Positions 1 through 12,456 of a DNA stretch of 64,000 nt are shown piece after piece; positions within the stretch are counted from its first letter, which is position 1, and every line of letters starts with the position of its first letter. The stretch covers positions 3,806,001 to 3,870,000 of the forward strand of contig OY741284.1 of the NCBI GenBank assembly GCA_963514095.1, written 5' to 3'. Under the pieces are notes generated by a model, which saw nothing but the letters and a program-made list of their open reading frames with translations, was not told the DNA's origin and searched no databases. The translations under genes were made by a program, and so were the position numbers. Source of the DNA: Eutrigla gurnardus. Taxonomy: Eukaryota > Chordata > Actinopteri > Perciformes > Triglidae.

Positions 1-674
1 CTATAGGGATCCTGACAACCGTAATGAAGCAATCTGTAGACTTTCACTATGAAGCGTTATATACAACAGAATAAAACCAGGTAGCAGCCAGCATGCCGTG
101 CTGGGTGTAAACCTGCTGAGTGTAAACCTGCTGGGGTGTAAACGTAATGGGTGTAAACCTGTGAAACATCCGTTGTAACCGGTAACACGTTTATTACAAC
201 TGGATAGATTTCATCACCTTGGCATGCCCAGTTTCCACTAAATGTATATACATTTTTTTGAAGTTTGAATTTTCCCTTTAGTAAGTTTGGCAAAACATGT
301 TTGGCCAATACTAGCACTGGTTAGTAGCGGTATCGTCCAATACTGGACTGTACATAATCAGGGAACACATCACAGCAGGTTAAAATATCAGTTTTTGCTT
401 CTGACCAAATGGATTTGACTAAATATTTTCATATTTGCTCATCAAAACCAAACGCTTCATTCTTTGCTTTTTTCATTTACCAGATTTCCCCATATTTGAC
501 ATAAGTGCTCTTGTTGGAAAATGCTAGGATCAGAAATACCTAAGTAATTAATGTAAGTGGACGACGTGCTGTCTGTCATCACAATATTCCAAGATTAATA
601 AAGAACCGTCAAGCCAAAATAGAAAAAAACATTTCCTGAGAAATGGAAACAACATGTACTTAAACTTCCCTTAC
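1..674 (-). other. trhde: trhde intron downstream of the catalytic exon (partial)
   Basis: This is the start of the next intron, from the donor at 674 to the window edge. I see no next TRHDE exon, which would be expected to begin with WFGD after HEICHQ. A short GTGTAAACCTGCTG-type repeat occurs at about 110-160. Nothing else was recognised. Confidence 0.75.
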
Positions 675-829
675 CTGGTGACAGATTTCGTGGACGACCA
701 CCATGGTGAGCTCCATCTGATAGGATGATGACGACACCTCTGCGTCCAATAGGATCTTCTGCTCCACGAAGATGCTCAGCCCCCAGTTCTCCATGGCGGC
801 GTAGGGATGTTTTGGCACTGCCAACAAGT
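675..829 (-). CDS. trhde: TRHDE-like M1 aminopeptidase, catalytic exon (GXMEN and HEXXH)
   Basis: This internal exon of 155 bp encodes 52 residues, the first codon being shared with the exon at 54491-54617. Seen directly: a cag acceptor at 830-832, a gtaag donor at 674-670, no internal stop, the exopeptidase motif AAMENWG near residues 11-17 and the zinc motif HEICH at residues 47-51, just before the donor. Known of the family: M1 zinc aminopeptidases bind zinc through the two His of HEXXH and a Glu about 18 residues downstream, which would lie in the next exon outside the window. TRHDE is a type II membrane ectoenzyme that cleaves the pyroglutamyl-His bond of TRH outside the cell. AAMEN instead of the commoner GAMEN, together with the LLAVPKHPYAAMENWG context, points to TRHDE rather than ANPEP, ENPEP or LVRN. 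Teleosts may have paralogues, so which copy this is stays open. The next exon was not found in 1-674. Confidence 0.93.
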
Positions 830-1454
830 CTGAAGAGCACACAACAAAGCATTATGGCTTAATGTGTTCCTCCATTAATAAACTCCACAGTCAGCTTCAT
901 GCGGTGAGATTCCACCATTTAAATGAAAAGCTGACAGAATGGCTCCTGGCATCAGAACGGATCCTATTTGGGTTAAAATTAAACTCGTGAGTCATTTTAA
1001 CAACCTGCCAAAGAATCCTTTTATGCCCACAACACGGATATATGGAGTCTTCAGATATAGCTCTACATAAATCCGTATGAGAGAGAAGCAGGAAGAGAAA
1101 GAGACAAGGAAAGGCATGAGGAAGAGGAGATGAAACGGAGTAGAAAGAGAAGTATCCCTTCAAGCAAAGAGACTTTGAAGAAGGCTTTATGAAGAAGTTT
1201 ACCTTCGGTATAGAAGACGTATTAGAGCGGTGACAAAGTAATTAAATGTCAAACTTAAGTAAAAGTAAAGTTAAAGTGAATGTCGTCCACTGACAATTTA
1301 AGTAAAATTTGGAAAGCACATGGTACTGAGTGTACTTGTACTGTGTTAAACATAGTCTGAAACAAATTGGTAAACTTGGTACTCTGAGCTTGAGTTACTC
1401 CTCTTCCACTGATTAGACTTCCTCACAAACAGACCCTAGGTCACCACAGATTGG

Positions 1455-1615
1455 CAGCCACACCTCCTCCACTCTAGTCTGGAACTCCAAAGTTCCCCCC
1501 GGGTTGTGTACTTGGTCCCCTCGTGTTCACACTGTACACCCAGGACTGCTACCCTGACATGAAGGAAACAACATTTTAAAGTTTGCAGATGACACCGACG
1601 TATGTTCCTGATGTT
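1455..1615 (+). pseudogene. LINE reverse transcriptase fragment (fossil)
   Basis: Translation with frameshifts gives the pieces PPGCVLGPL, FTLYTQDCYP and FADDTDV, which match the conserved reverse-transcriptase block ending in the catalytic xxDD motif. Only about 150 bp is recognisable, with at least one stop and one frameshift. This is a decayed non-LTR retrotransposon piece. The clade cannot be set from this length. Confidence 0.6.
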
Positions 1616-1624
1616 TGTGATGTT

Positions 1625-3042
1625 TCCATACTTTCATTTTTTTATCCATATAATGAGAAAACATTTCTCTATGTATCTGCAAAAATCTGTGTTCTACTCC
1701 AACCAAAAAAACAAAACAAAACAAAAAAATTTAGGCTGATATTTGAGTTGTGTTGAATTATTTTGAAGTTATGTTTTCCTTTGTCCCATACAGCCACCAG
1801 AACCAAGAAAATGGAACATATAGCAACTATAGTTTTAGTTTTTCAGATAGTTTTCTCATGATTTTGTGTGGAGAAAAGCGGTGCAAAAAAACTACCGGAT
1901 AAATTGAATTAATGCAGAAATTGGCCTGTATTCATGTAAAGGTTGAGTTATTTGAAGTGAAAAGGTAAATTAAGAAGAGGATGAGCAGGAAATTGGTTTC
2001 TTTTCAGTGAAAAAACGTGATTAAAATCAACAAAAGGAGAAGAAAGAGAGGAGGTGAGAAGGTGAAAATGAGCTTTCTTACTATAAAAGAAAAGGCATCG
2101 TTTATCAGGGTGAAGAAGGGTTTTTTTGTCTAAAAAAAAAAAAAAGACGTTTGATTCCTCGTTTCAATTTTAAATCAGAAACTTTGGCATTTAGGCTGCA
2201 GCAACATTCATCAGTGTTACAGGATCACATGCTCAGACAAGTTTAAGTTTTTCAAAGCATTTTCTTTTCTTTGCCTCAGTTTGATTAAACTTTTTCAGTT
2301 GAGTTTTATTGGTAAGGAAACTATCATAGAATGAGAAGAGGAGAAGAATGAAAATCTACCGGGGAAAATAAAGGAACTTTGCATGCACATGGACAATTTT
2401 GCCTACATATACTATCCATGTTGCATCAGATGCCTTTGATTTGTATTTTTGCTGACAAATACACTACAGTTTGACATCTCAACGAGCGGCCAGATCAGTT
2501 TCTCCACATGGGACCTGGAAAAAGGCCTTGCTTTTTTTTCATGGGTCAGTATTGTCAGTATCAGAAATGCCTCCAATGCAGCCTTAAATGCTGGATCAGG
2601 TATCAGGAGTCTATGATCCAAACTGATATCACATGATCTCATTTGAAACACCATTTGTTGACAATCAGCAGGAGGACAGTGAGTTAACGTTAGCTCTTAG
2701 CAGCCCGTGGACATCACAGTCTACTTGTCTACACGACGGAGCGAACAGATCACATTGATGGAGATTTCATTGAGTTACATAACAATGTCATGATGTGTTC
2801 AGATGTAATCTTCTAAAATGTCATTTTTGGCACTGAATAAATGCAGTTATTTGAAGGTTTTCACAGCAATACAAAACAAACAAATGCCAATATTTATTAA
2901 TCAAAGCAAGTATTTAAATACCATTACAATATTGTTTTCCAGCACCATTTGAAATGTGTGTTTTTGATGTGTGTTTAACATTGATGAGAACAACCTAGTA
3001 AAATCATAACATTTAAAATGTTTGGCACTTTTCATTTTTTAT

Positions 3043-3048
<6 letters not shown>
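1625..3048. other. intron without recognised features
   Basis: AT-rich intronic sequence with short A runs. No repeat family, exon or RNA gene recognised. Confidence 0.5.

Positions 3049-3082
<34 letters not shown>
3049..3082. repeat. (TA)n microsatellite
   Basis: Perfect TA dinucleotide run of about 17 units. Confidence 0.95.
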
Positions 3083-3083
<1 letters not shown>

Positions 3084-3495
3084 CAGTCAGTACTGACCAG
3101 TATATGAGTTTTGTTACTCCAATAGAAAGCACTGATATAGCTGATGAGAATGACTGACAGTTGGTCCAGTGAGGAAAAATTAAAATGTGTAAAAGCGGTT
3201 CTGATATGAAACAAAGTCAAGAAACAAACCACACACAGCAGGAAGCTCAGCTCAGTCAGCTGTTTGATTCCCGTGTTTAAAAGCACGACTCGGCAGTAGC
3301 TGTCATTCAGCTCTGTCTGCCAGTTAATCAGGTAGGAGCACATGTCACAGTGAGACTCCTCGGACCTCCGGGTGGCCACTTTTACCCAGCATGCATCTCT
3401 GGCAGGGAGAAGGTATCGTGAGGACCCACTGTTTAAAATGTTTGGAGGTATTTTAAACTCCTGGAGGCTGTAAGTCCAACATAACTAACTGATTT

Positions 3496-4635
3496 CAGTT
3501 TTTCACAATTGTTAACACACGTTTCTCAAAACAATCATGACTTTCTCAAAACTGCCATCAAATCTCTTAACTGTCCACAAAATGGAACTCATGTTTTCAT
3601 TTGGTACACAGCCATATTTTATATATTATAACGAAGCATGTACTGCACAATACCAGGCATTTACAGCACTGCCAATGCAACATTGAAAACACAATCATAG
3701 ACATGAAACACACCAGAACAGTACAGTACTGTAACAACCCCCCCCCCCCCCCCAACTAGACATCATTTTGTTTGTCCTCCTCGTCTGTGTCCTCTTCTTC
3801 CTTCTTCTTGTCCTCTTCCTCCTCCCTGTCCTCTTCCTCCTCCTTGTCCTCCTCTACCTCCTTGTCTTTCTCCTCCTTGTCCTCTTCCTCTCCCTCATCC
3901 TCCTTGTCCTCATCCTCTTCCTCCTCATTGTCCTCCTCCTTCTCTTCCTCCTCCTTGTCCTCCTCCTCTTCCTCTCCCTCCTCCTTCTTGTCCTCCTCCT
4001 CTTCCTCTCCCCCTTTGTCTTGTCCTCCTCTTCCTCCTCCTTGTCCTCCTCTTCCTCCCCCCCTCCTCCTCCTCTCACTCTTCCTCCTCCTCATCCTCTC
4101 CCCCTTCGTCTTGTCCTCTTCCTCCTCCTCTTCCTCGTCCTCCTTGTCCTCTTCCTCCTCCTCGTCCTCCTTGTCCTCTTCCTCCTTGTCCTCTTCCTCC
4201 TCCTTGTCCTCCTCTTCCTCTCCCTCCTCCTCCTCTCACTCTTCCTCCTCCTCTTCTTCCTCTCCCCCCTTCGTCTTGTCCTCCTCTCACTCCTCCTCCT
4301 CCTCCTCTCTCTCTTCCTCCTCTCCTTCTCTGGTTGTCTCTCTCTTCAAAGTTCTCCATTCTTCACCAAACTAAATGGAGGTTCACCACTCTTTCATGCT
4401 GCAGTCCTGATTACAAACGGCTACAGACCTGAATGTTGAGAGATTTGAAGGTTTGTGTGTTGCAGGTTGATGCTTTGAGATTTGATTGAGAAGTGTGAGC
4501 AACAACTGAACGTTGTGTGTTTTGACAACGAGGAGATGTGTAACTGAGATCAGAGTGTAAAGAAGGAAAGTCAGAGTCTCATGCAGATAAGGAGTGTGAA
4601 GGTTGCTTTTTTGTGTTAAGAATTGTGAAAAACTG
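3496..4635 (+). mobile_element. MITE, inverted-repeat DNA transposon with CTC-rich core (copy 1)
   Basis: Terminal inverted repeats of about 23 bp begin CAGTTTTTCACAATT at 3496 and close as its reverse complement at 4635, with one mismatch. The same family lies inverted at 25274-26481, where a TA duplication flanks it, so a Tc1/mariner-superfamily origin is inferred. Here both flanking dinucleotides are TT. The interior has a 16-C run (3738-3753), a polypyrimidine tract (about 3770-4340) and a conserved right part (about 4345-4610) that matches copy 2 nearly base for base. The long open frames over the tract are Ser/Leu or Glu/Lys/Arg low complexity and encode no transposase. Confidence 0.85.
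3770..4340. repeat. polypyrimidine (CTC/CTT) low-complexity tract
   Basis: About 570 bp of C and T, with regular GTCCTC interruptions at 18 to 39 bp spacing, inside the MITE. It reads open in several frames because TCC/CTC/CTT repeats rarely create stops. Not coding. Confidence 0.9.
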
Positions 4636-4979
4636 TTAATTATAAATTCCATGTGTTATTATGTTTCTGAGGAGATTCTTTCTAATACGCATACCTGCTG
4701 TTTCTAACTGCTTGTGTGGTTTTTACAGAACTGAAATAATTCTGTTTCATCATTGCCTGTGAATCCCGAGCAGTGTAGGAACGGCGCACCCTGCCACTCA
4801 CCGTGAAAACCCAGAATAGAGACGCAGTTAATGAATGTAATGAATATCTTGAGGATTAGACGAGCCGACACAGCTGCATGTACGCTGCTAAAAGCAGATT
4901 CTGTTACCACACGAGGCATGCTGGGAAACTGGAGATTTATTTGGCTGATTGATCCAGTTTATTCCTGACAAACAAGAAG

Positions 4980-5039
4980 AGACAGAGACAGAGTGAGACA
5001 GGAAGACAGAGAGAGAGAGACAGAGTGAGACCGGAAGAC

Positions 5040-5091
<52 letters not shown>

Positions 5092-5092
5092 T
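4980..5092. repeat. (GA)n microsatellite, imperfect
   Basis: Runs of GA with GACA and GGAAGACA interruptions. The perfect parts are at about 5040-5061 and 5064-5090. Confidence 0.92.
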
Positions 5093-5660
5093 GTTGCCCG
5101 GAGACATAAAAACAGCTGCTGCAGACAGAAAAGTCTCTCACTAACACACACTGTGTTTCTGAGTTTTGTCCCAGTTTTAAAGCAGCTGATGAAGAAGTGA
5201 GGCAAACATACACGCACACACACACACACTGGTTCTATCTCTCACCCTGCTAGTCTGTAGTTGCCAGTGGTGAAAGTACTCTGGTCTGGTACCGTTTTCG
5301 ATTCCACCACCTTAATTAATTTATATCCTGGCAATCAACAGGAGTTATGTAAATTAATATCGATTTCTGTTACTTTCAGTTGGACATAGATATTGATCCG
5401 ACTCCGAGGCCACAACGTGTCCTTTATATTTCACTTCAGTGTGCAAAAACTTTTCAAAATTGCACGACTTAATTTGGTGTGAACATACTTCGGCAGCCTC
5501 GTTTGTACATAATTCATCATATTTTGAGTGTCAAGGCTGAACACACTGTTCAACATGATCCATCATCTGACCCGCGGCTCAGAGCGACAGCAGACACCGT
5601 CGTTGTTGACATGAGTCCACTTCAGTAGTTTATAGGAACAGACAGTAGGACAGAGACAAT
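5093..5660. other. intron without clear features
   Basis: Contains a short CA run at 5213-5229 and a CCAGTGGTGAAAGTACT string near 5263 that resembles a hAT terminus but has no partner end. Nothing else was recognised. Confidence 0.4.
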
Positions 5661-6613
5661 GGGCCCTAGTTTCGTGGCGCAGCGCAGGGCGGCGGAGGGT
5701 GGCGGAGCCGGTGCAATGCAAGTTTCGACCCGCGCAGCCTTGCGCACGGTCAGTTTGGCAGTTTGGTGGATCGCCTGCGCCAGGATGGGTGTGGCGGCGC
5801 AGCAGGGGGAGGCGTCACAGATTCAGCTTGGTGCAGCGGAAGTTTCGTGGCAAAAAGCCTCGCCGAGACTGCGCTGAAAGCTCGCCAGCTCCAACCTGCT
5901 CTACTCTCGGCGCAAGGCGTAAATAAAGTCCATTCATTCAAGGGGAATCACAGCTGGCGGAGTGGATGTTTGGCTGACTGCGCGCAGTGCGCACACGTCA
6001 CCGAGACCTCACAGGCAGGTTTCCACAGTTCCAGGCACATTTAAATGCAAGAAATAATCACAACAAACACTATTTAATGCAACTAATTGAATCAACACGT
6101 GAATTTATATCTATATAGATTGTCCCGTCACATCTGACGTCAGATCAAAGGCGGATGGCACGCGTAACGGAAACTCAGCCTCTCGGACCAAAACATCTCC
6201 CTCTCTCTCTCCTGTTTTTTATAATATCGGCATTGTTATTATTATGATACGCGCGCACAGCGCGTGATGAGCGTGGTGGGAGCGGCGGCGCTGCTTCTGT
6301 CATCGGGTTGTCAAGTGACGAACTTGCACTGAACCTCCCCTAACGCATTAAAGGCGAGGAGAGGAGCTCATTTGATTGGTGAAGATCTGAATCGGCTGTA
6401 TTAATCCCAGTCCACGCCTCGTCTCCTCCTCGTCTCCCACTCACGCCTTCTTCTCCTCCCTCTTTCCCACTTGCGCGGGTGGGAGTGACGGGAGGTGTGC
6501 CTGCGCGAGCCTGCGCGGTGCATGAAACTTGCAAAGTCCAGGCGGACACACCCCGTCAGCGTGGCGCAGGTGCGCTGAAAGCTGACTGCGCCTGGTCTAC
6601 AAAACTAGGGCCC
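5661..6613 (+). mobile_element. GGGCCC-ended non-autonomous DNA transposon, copy A
   Basis: It begins GGGCCCTAGTTTCGTGG and ends AAACTAGGGCCC, flanked by a 3-bp duplication AAT (5658-5660 and 6614-6616). It is GC- and CpG-rich, with motifs such as GTGGCGCAG. It carries no transposase frame; the frames at 5659-6044 are incidental. Compared with copy C (60208-61414, inverted), A lacks about 350 bp of the interior between the CTCTCTCCTG stretch and TATAATATCGG near 6220. The 3-bp duplication hints at a PIF/Harbinger-like integrase, but the TWA consensus is not met, so the superfamily is open. Confidence 0.85.
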
Positions 6614-6796
6614 AATGTGTCCTTATAGCAACAAACAACCAAGGAGCCTGAACACGAAGTCCTTTCAAAAAAACGGCATCAGATCTAATTTTACCAAAGT
6701 CAGATGACAGGAACATAATTGTTTTACACTTTTCTGTTCTGATTTTGCCTAAGTTTGCTTTATTGTGACAAATATCTGTAGGCCTTCTGGAAAATA

Positions 6797-7842
6797 CACT
6801 ATATTGCCAAAAGTATGTGCTCACCTGCCTTGACTCGCATATGAATTTCAGTGACATCCCATTCTTAATCCATAGGGTTTAATATGACGTCGGTCCACCC
6901 TCTGCAGCTATAACAGTTTCAACTCTTCTGGAAGGCTTTCCACAAGGTTTAGGAGTGTGTTTATGGAACTTTCTGACCATTCTTCCAGAAGCGTATTTGT
7001 GAGGTCACACACTGATGTTGGATGGGAAGGCCTGGCTCTCAGTCTCCACTCTAATTCATCCCAAAGGTGTTCTATCAGGTTGAGGTCAGGACTCTGTGCA
7101 GGCCAGTCAAGTTCATCCACACCAAACTCTCTCCTCCATGTCTTTATGGACCTTGCTTTGTGCACTAGTGCACAGTCATGTTGGAACAGGAAGGGGCCGT
7201 CCCCAAACTGTTCCACAAAGTTGGGAGCATGGAATTGTCCAACATCTCTTGGTATGCTGAAGCATTCAGAGTTCCTTTCACTGGAACTAAGGGGCCAAGC
7301 CCAGCTCCTGAAAAACACCCCACACCATAATCCCCCTCCACCAAACTTTACACATGACACAATGCAGTCAGACAAGTACTGTTGTCCTGGCAACCGCCAA
7401 ACCCAGACTCGTCCATCAGATTGCCAGATGGAGAAGTGTGATTGGTCCCTCCAGAGAACGTCTCCACTGCTCTAGAGTCCAGTGGTGGCGTGCTTTACAC
7501 CACTGCATCCAACGCTTTGCATTGCACTTGCTGATGTATGGCTTGGATGCAGCTGATCGCCATGGAAACCCATTCCATGAAGCTCTCTACACTGTTCTTG
7601 AGCCAATCTGAAGGCCACATGAAGTTTGGAGGTCTGTAGTGATTGACTCTGCAGAAAGTTGGTGACCTCTGTGCACTATGTGCCTCAGCATCCGCTGACC
7701 CCGCTCCGTCAGTTTACGTGGTCTACCACTTCTTGTTGAGTTGCTGTCATTCCTAATCACTTCCACTTTGTTATAATCCCACTGACAGTTGACTGTGGAA
7801 TATTTAGGAGCGAGGAAAATTTCATGGCTGGACTTGTTGCAC
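6797..7842 (-). mobile_element. Tc1-like transposon, truncated and dead
   Basis: The intact end CACTATATTGCCAAAAG at 6797, preceded by TA (6795-6796), is the terminus of a widespread fish Tc1-like family. The other terminus is missing: sequence typical of the element stops at about 7842, where a LINE 3' fragment begins. The interior is a minus-strand transposase pseudogene. The lost end, probably about 200 bp, may have been removed when the LINE arrived. Confidence 0.88.
6908..7800 (-). pseudogene. Tc1-like DDE transposase pseudogene
   Basis: The minus strand from 7800 down encodes a Tc1-type transposase interrupted by several stops. The N-terminal side shows SGRPRKLTERGQR, the GRPR-type motif between the helix-turn-helix domains. 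The C-terminal side is open over 6908-7393 and shows QHDCALVHKA followed by WPAQSPDLNLIEHLWDELE, the second Asp and the final acidic block of the DD34E catalytic triad. Stops near the middle (about 7400-7610) and the missing N-terminal end make it non-functional. It would have encoded a nuclear protein that cuts and pastes the element at TA sites. It is not a host gene. Confidence 0.85.
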
Positions 7843-8477
7843 AGGAGTACAACTATCTGGGCACTATCATTGATAGCAAATTAATGTGGGATGCTAACAC
7901 CAGTGCCAGGGTCGCAAAAGATCAACAATGGCTCTACTTTTTCAGGAAACTTAGGAGTTTTAATGTGGACAGAACCATGCTTACTCTATTTTATAAGGCC
8001 TGTATTCAGAGTATCCTGACCTTTTGTATCCAATGCTGGGGGTCCCTCAAAAATAAAAATAAAATGGACAGGGTCACTAAATTGGGCAGCAAAACAACTG
8101 GGAGACCAATGAGCAGTTTCACTTGCCTGGTGGACCAGTATTCCATAAATCTAGCCTACAAGATCATAGCTGACCCATGATGGTCTCAATACAAACGTTT
8201 CCCCTCAGGGAGAAGGTACAGCATGCCCAGGATGCCCATACCATCAGCATCCAGCTGCTACATAAGCTCCAATACAATCTTTTTTTTTTTTTACTTTTTT
8301 AACAATTTTCAACTTTTTTATTGGCATTTTAAAAATGCACCATATGCCTTGTGATAATATATTTATTGATTTGAAGATATTTTTTATTTATACTCTTGTC
8401 TTATGTGATGTTCATCTTATCTTGTCAAATTCCCCCCCTGGGGGCAATAAAGGTTTCATTCATTCATTCATTCATTT
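7843..8477 (+). mobile_element. LINE 3' end (non-LTR retrotransposon) with ATTC tail
   Basis: The plus frame reads YLGTIIDSKLMWDANTS then FFRKLRSFNVDRTMLTLFYKA, the conserved C-terminal part of a LINE ORF2 (reverse transcriptase thumb and following region). A stop falls at 8178-8180, after which the matching frame continues. The 3' end is GGGGGCAATAAAGGTTTC followed by an ATTC repeat to 8477, a LINE tail typical of fish. It is 5'-truncated directly against the Tc1-like element. Clade uncertain (L2/CR1 or Rex-like). Confidence 0.78.
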
Positions 8478-10456
8478 CACAGTATTTCCCCGTCTGTTTG
8501 CCATTCTGCTGTAATCCGGGGGTTTGGGTTAAGCCTTTGGTTAGGCGCCGCAAACCAATTGGGTTAAAAATCTTGGGCACAGTGATTAAAATGTGCAGTT
8601 TCAAGGCTTTTTATTTTATATTATAATGGAGGATGTGCTTCATGGTATAGTGCAGGTGTATTTCTGCCATATCTCCTGCTGCCGATCCACTGGTAGACGC
8701 CTCGTCGATTAAAATCCAATGGCCGTGAAGGATCCATCAGTTGGATCCTCTGATTCTTGGAAAAAGAAGGTGCAATGGTCCAGCATTGTCTCTGTGACGC
8801 AGTCGGAGTTCAAATTAAGCCTCCAAAGGATGTGGCTGCTGATTTGGGACATTCACATTGAGTGTAACTGGCAGCTCAAGTAATACATCATGAAATATAT
8901 GTGATACCATGGAAACAGAATTGTAAAGATGTGACACGCTTAACCCACAGCCAACATCCAATCACATACCAGTCGCCTGCTCTGCTCCCGGGCTGAATGT
9001 GATTGGCTGACAGCACATTATCCACATGAATGGGGGTCAGACAGCAGAACCGATTGGCTAGCTGGGGGGACTGAGGTGATTGGTTTAACGTAAGGGGAAA
9101 TGCAAATCGGGATATTTGGTTTAAGGTGGAATATGTAAATGAGACGTTATTATACTCAATGGACATTTAAATTAAAATGAAATGAATCGTTTCATTTTCC
9201 TGCAGAACGAAGCTTCAGGAGGTTTCGCCTAAATTATTAGAATCTCTCTGTTGCCACTCATGTGATAACTCTCTTTTATTACTCGCTCTTTTTGTCAGAG
9301 ATGAAAAATAACTACCTCTATCTTCAACTATCTGCTGATTCCAAGTGCAACAGAGTCCCTCGTTTAATCCAACATGGACTCTCTCTATACATAATGTGAA
9401 TTAAATAGCCACGTGGTGGAGCACAATCCCGCCTGTTAATACAGCTGTGAAATGTATTTTTAACATCCATCTGGAGGAGCTTTGACAAGTGTGAGACAGT
9501 AATCTAATGGTGTTGTAGTGATCCAGCCCAATCGCCAGGAAACAATGTTGGTATTGAACCTGCAAAACACGGATATCATACATTGAATGTCTTTACATTT
9601 GGTCAGGTCAAGTTAGCAGGTACAGTAAGTGATGCACACTTATTTTGAAAGACAGACTCTTGATCAGCTCCACTCTGATACTGACGCACTAGACTTTCAA
9701 CTACGCCATTATTGGTACACAGCGAGGATAGTCCACACAGGACATTTACTCAGACTGCATCACTACATTAACCAACTCATTACATCCCTGGTTTGCAGAA
9801 ACATACAATACCAACAATTATTCATGTAATCAGGGTTATTTTGGCTTGAGCACACATCTTACAAAACTATTGTAAAAGCAACAGTGGAGGTGTGGAGTTT
9901 TAAAGGGGTAGGTATTAATCAGACAGGGAGGCTGGTTTTGAGTTACCAAACTTCATGAGAGTGCAATATTCAATTGCCGGCCTGATTTCAAATCTACTAG
10001 TTCGGAAAATGTTGACCTCGTCAGCAATGATATCTTAATAAATTGTAAAGCTCTATGAGTTGCTTTGATGTTGTGCCAACTTTGATCCGACCAACACTTT
10101 TCCGTTTTTAAAGCTCTTTTGACAAACATGACCTTTCCTTAAACACTCAGACGTCCGAGCTGAATACATGATTTTAACATTAGCGGGTTTGATTTGTGTC
10201 AATGTGTGTTTCCCGACGGTGCATCAGATTCCTGACAGTTACGGTATAGCGTGGACACAAACTTTGTGGTCATGTTTCACAAATATCTGGTCGATGCACT
10301 TGCTCGGCGAATCACGACACTGCTGATGGGACCTGCAGGACAGCTGTGGCACTACGTTTGATTTTCCACCATGATGTACCTGCAGGGTTTACAAAGGAAG
10401 TCTTTGAATACAACAGGGACACAATCACACTTTCTTTGCACTAATTCAGTCTGTCT
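8478..10456. other. intron without recognised features
   Basis: Mixed-composition intronic sequence. No exon, RNA gene or repeat family identified. Confidence 0.5.
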
Positions 10457-10613
10457 ATGTGTGTGTGTGTGTGTTGTGGTTTCTACATTGTCACTGTTCT
10501 ACTGCTGATCATCAGCAGAATCATCCTCAACATGATGCGGCCACAGTGGTCAGATGGTGGCTGTAAATGCTTCAGTAGCAGAAGAACAGACTCACATGAG
10601 TGTGTGTGTGTGT

Positions 10614-10656
<43 letters not shown>
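10457..10656. repeat. (GT)n microsatellites
   Basis: A short GT run at 10457-10474 and a longer imperfect one at 10599-10656, separated by unique sequence. Confidence 0.9.
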
Positions 10657-10658
<2 letters not shown>

Positions 10659-10660
10659 GA

Positions 10661-12456
10661 TGTGTCAGCAGTTAGCAGGCAAGCTGACTAATCAATCCGT
10701 GTCGACAGATTTGAGATTGGATATCTGTCATCTGAATAGCAGAAGCCGGATCCAAAATTAGTTTTTGCATTTCACAAATATTAAGAACCAATCAAAACAA
10801 ACATAAGTCAAAACGTCATGACTCAAGTCAGAGTTTCCATTTCCACTTCAGCTACAGTCTGCCCGGCGAGGGAGGGGCAGAACATTCTCCGCGTCAAAAA
10901 ACAACTAAATCAGTGACAGGAGTCAAACAGAATGAGAAAACAGGTTTGCACTATTTCATTAAGTCAGCATTAAGCATCACAACTGATCCTAAGTGAACTC
11001 CTCACTTTCTTCACTCCTTTAAAATATGAAAAGCCTTGGTGCAGATTTATGTAGAGTTATGGGAATGTTTTTCATGCAAGATAACTTGCACTTAAATTAA
11101 GTAGGGGAGAAGGAATTCAAACTAGATCAGCACGTTCCGCATGGCAAACTCACTAGAGCTGAATAAAATCAGGTGAATACGTTTCACTTTCACTCTCACT
11201 TCCACTTTCAAACCGGAGCAGCTGTTTTCAATCACGGAAAATACATTCAGTCAAGCAATACTTTTGTTTTTTTTTAATGAAACGTTATGTTTATTGTTTC
11301 ATGTGTCAATGTCATGATCATATGACAGATTAATATTTACTTGTCACAGTTTTTTGTATAAAAGCTAGTCAGGTTTGACTTTCGGGTTGGTTTCAACAGC
11401 TTTCGACAGTAAAAATTGGCAATTTCTCTCTACATATTCCGCATTTAGTGGCTGATATTTTCCACTCTCCCCTAAGCAGCACATAAACTTGATGGGTAAA
11501 ACTATTATACTATATAAATTAAAACACAAAAATATAAAATATATAATGTACTCATTATTTGTTATGCCTCTTTATAATCTCAGTTTAGTATAGCTGCATT
11601 TAATGCTGCACCTTTCTAATGTCACGTTTAAGGTTGCTAGCTTTAGCGTGAGGGTTTGTCTGTTTTAACTCCCATGTTAGATGAGTTTAAATCCAAATTT
11701 TGATAGCAGTAGTTTATTATAGGACAATAGATGCTTATGTTGACAGTTTGTAGTGTTTTAATTAAAATGTGAGCCAGTTGTCATTATGCTTCCAACAGAC
11801 AAACGGATTTTTAGGAGCAAGTTGGCTGATAATACGTTGTCGACATGCAGACTGGTGTTTCCTCGCCGTGGAGTTTCAGAAAGTTGCATAAGAAATGATC
11901 TCCATTTAAAAATTCCTCATTAAAGAGTTTCCAAGTGATACTTTTGTTGGTGAGACGTTGAAAAGACAACCGGACTGCTTTCCATTCCCCTCTGAGCATC
12001 CTACGAGCGACACATTCAGAAACGTATTCAGGCCATCAGGGAACGAGCAGGAAATACATTACAATATATTATATTGTAACTCATTCCCATAGCTGCTCGG
12101 AGTAAACTCTGTCCACAACTCTGCTGCCAACAACACAACTAAGCTTCATGCAAATGGGCTAACCAATATGCAAATATGTCATCTGGTGGAAAAGATTTGG
12201 CAACACTGCATTCAAATGGTTGATCCACCGTTTCCTCCACTGGGGTTAGTGAATGTGAAGATGCTCTTTGGTAACCGGGGATAGCTACCGGTAACTACCG
12301 GGAAAAAAGCACTATCCTCTTGCCTTTTGGTCGACACACTTCCTTTCTGCTAGACTTTTTCACCCAGGATATCGTACCTATCTTAACACATACAGTGTCA
12401 TTAGTGTAATTATAGATGTTACATTGTGCGATCAACATTCACTTCATGAGGGCTTA
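10661..12456. other. intron without recognised features
   Basis: AT-rich intron with no recognised element. Confidence 0.45.

Noticed and set aside
1..674. Next TRHDE exon after HEICHQ
   Set aside because: No minus-strand frame here encodes a WFGD-type continuation with an acceptor site.
1238..1425. AAGTAAAAGTAAAG-rich repeat edge ending CTCTTCCACTG
   Set aside because: Resembles the edge of a fish DNA transposon but without both ends; could be simple composition.
3768..4439. Long Leu/Ser-rich and Glu/Lys/Arg-rich open frames on both strands
   Set aside because: They are readings of a polypyrimidine tract inside a MITE; no domain, and open in several frames at once.
5255..5290. hAT terminus CCAGTGGTGAAAGTACT
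   Set aside because: No partner end within a few kb and no duplication; too short to call.
5659..6044. Small GC-rich genes or a CpG-island promoter
   Set aside because: The GC-rich block is the GGGCCC transposon, repeated at 32682 and 60208; the frames are not conserved between copies.
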